Shown: piece by piece, positions 4,746 to 5,431 of the stretch | How positions within the stretch are numbered: the stretch's first letter is position 1 | Layout: each line of letters starts with the position of its first letter | Assembly: GCA_030668065.1 (NCBI GenBank) | Contig: DAOUUS010000123.1 | Location: forward strand, 1 to 5,431 | DNA: 5,431 bases | Origin: Candidatus Methanophagales archaeon | GTDB lineage: Archaea > Halobacteriota > Syntropharchaeia > Alkanophagales > Methanospirareceae | Direction of reading: 5' to 3' | The notes under the pieces: model-generated | Seen by the model: the letters and a program-made list of their open reading frames with translations, nothing else | Database searches by the model: none | What the model was told of the DNA's origin: nothing | Program-made: the position numbers and the translations under genes

Positions 4746-5431
4746 ATGGATAAAAGCAGGAATAAAAGGTTTGTATGGATAGGGCTATTAGCAGCAGTTG
4801 CGGTTATTGCTATAGTCGTTTCGGGTGCCGCACCAGGCGTTAGTGAAGACAAAAACGTAGAATGCAGTGTGGATGAGATAGCCATAACTTCGGATGTGCC
4901 CTCAAGCATCAATTACCAGGGTCGGCTGACAACCAGCGCCGGCGAGCCGTTAAGTGGGACGTACAACATGACTTTCCGGCTGTACAAAGTCGCTTCCGGT
5001 GGTAATATCCTGGATACGGATATGCACTCGGTAGAAGTTACTGATGGGCTGTTCAATACAGCTATAGGCTTTAATCATGATTTTTTTGACGGCAAAGATT
5101 TATGGCTTGGGATAGCAATCGGGAGTGTGACCGAGATGACGCCGAGACAGGAACTGATAGCGGTGCCTTATGCGCTGAGCTTGCGACCGGGAGCGAATAT
5201 TATCGGTTCTGCGCTTGTTGCGCTACGTGCTGAGTCATCACATATTGGCGGCAAAGGCCTTTTCGGCTCTGTGACTTCGGACTCGGGCCTTACCTATGGT
5301 GTAGTCGGTTCGTCGAAGTCGCCTGATGGCTATGGCGGATACTTCTACAACAATGGCGGTGGCACGGGTGTGTATGGACACGGCGGCAAGTATGGCGGAG
5401 ACTTCACGGTTAAAAAGGCAGGAACATTTGG
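4746..5431 (+). CDS. Secreted or anchored glycine-rich repeat surface protein (C-terminus off the window)
   Basis: The frame is open from ATG 4746 to the right edge (228 codons). Residues 1-8 are basic (KSRNKR), followed by a hydrophobic stretch at about 9-28 (FVWIGLLAAVAVIAIVVSGA), which reads as a signal peptide or N-terminal anchor. Residues 55-143 form a module seen in many bacterial and archaeal extracellular proteins: INYQGRLT (55-62), PLSGTYNMTFRLY (68-80), GLFNTAIG (101-108), LWLGIAIG (119-126) and MTPRQELIAVPYAL (131-144). From about 164 the chain becomes Gly/Tyr-rich with short imperfect repeats (GLFGSV, YGVVGSS, YGGYFYNNGGG, GVYGHGG, YGGDF), as in beta-helical or fibre-like surface proteins. 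NMT (74-76) is a possible N-glycosylation sequon. The start is fixed by GGAGGA five bases upstream. Substrate or ligand is unknown; roles in adhesion, cell envelope or matrix are guesses. The number of repeats cannot be seen. Confidence 0.85.
   Translation, partial: MDKSRNKRFVWIGLLAAVAVIAIVVSGAAPGVSEDKNVECSVDEIAITSDVPSSINYQGRLTTSAGEPLSGTYNMTFRLYKVASGGNILDTDMHSVEVTDGLFNTAIGFNHDFFDGKDLWLGIAIGSVTEMTPRQELIAVPYALSLRPGANIIGSALVALRAESSHIGGKGLFGSVTSDSGLTYGVVGSSKSPDGYGGYFYNNGGGTGVYGHGGKYGGDFTVKKAGTF

Noticed and set aside
4691..4912. A minus-strand 73-codon hydrophobic open frame
   Set aside because: It is the reverse of the surface-protein leader and signal sequence; its hydrophobic and Leu/Phe-rich make-up follows from the purine-rich leader on the other strand.

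Overview
The window reads as a piece of an archaeal chromosome, most likely from an anaerobic methanogen- or methanotroph-related euryarchaeon (ANME-1/Methanophagales or a relative is my best guess, not proven). Four things point there: a fused HdrC-HdrB-type heterodisulfide reductase subunit; a stand-alone IMP cyclohydrolase domain of PurH without its transformylase half; TATA-type promoters, two of which sit at the distance expected for leaderless mRNAs; and GGTGAT/GGAGGA Shine-Dalgarno sites on other genes. No rRNA, tRNA, CRISPR array or transposase gene was seen.

Layout from left to right. Positions 1-1370 (minus) hold a large Fe-S protein that runs off the left edge. A 142-base AT-rich divergent region (1371-1512) contains opposed promoters, a perfect 10-base palindrome and a curious mirrored element. 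Positions 1513-2325 (plus) encode QueE, a radical SAM enzyme of 7-deazaguanine (archaeosine/queuosine) synthesis. It converges, with a 31-base gap, on a minus-strand gene (2357-3316) for a protein with an RPA-like OB fold followed by a dual-OB (DuOB-like) region. A 148-base spacer (3317-3464) contains terminator-like hairpins. Next come two minus-strand genes in a probable operon: purH-type IMP cyclohydrolase (3973-4482), then a small unrecognised protein with a weak nuclease-fold-like core (3465-3947), 25 bases apart. A 263-base divergent region (4483-4745) carries an inverted repeat, a tiny upstream ORF and a promoter for the last gene. That gene (4746 to the right edge, plus) encodes a secreted or membrane-anchored glycine-rich repeat surface protein.

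The genes do not form one pathway. Electron transfer (Hdr-like), tRNA modification (QueE), purine synthesis (PurH), nucleic-acid binding (OB protein) and cell surface are side by side in short transcription units. Points most worth a second look are the altered first cysteine motif and additional linker cysteines in the Hdr-like fusion, the OB+DuOB architecture, the uncharacterised partner downstream of the cyclohydrolase gene, and the matched TAAAAGAGAC elements exactly two bases before both divergent start codons.
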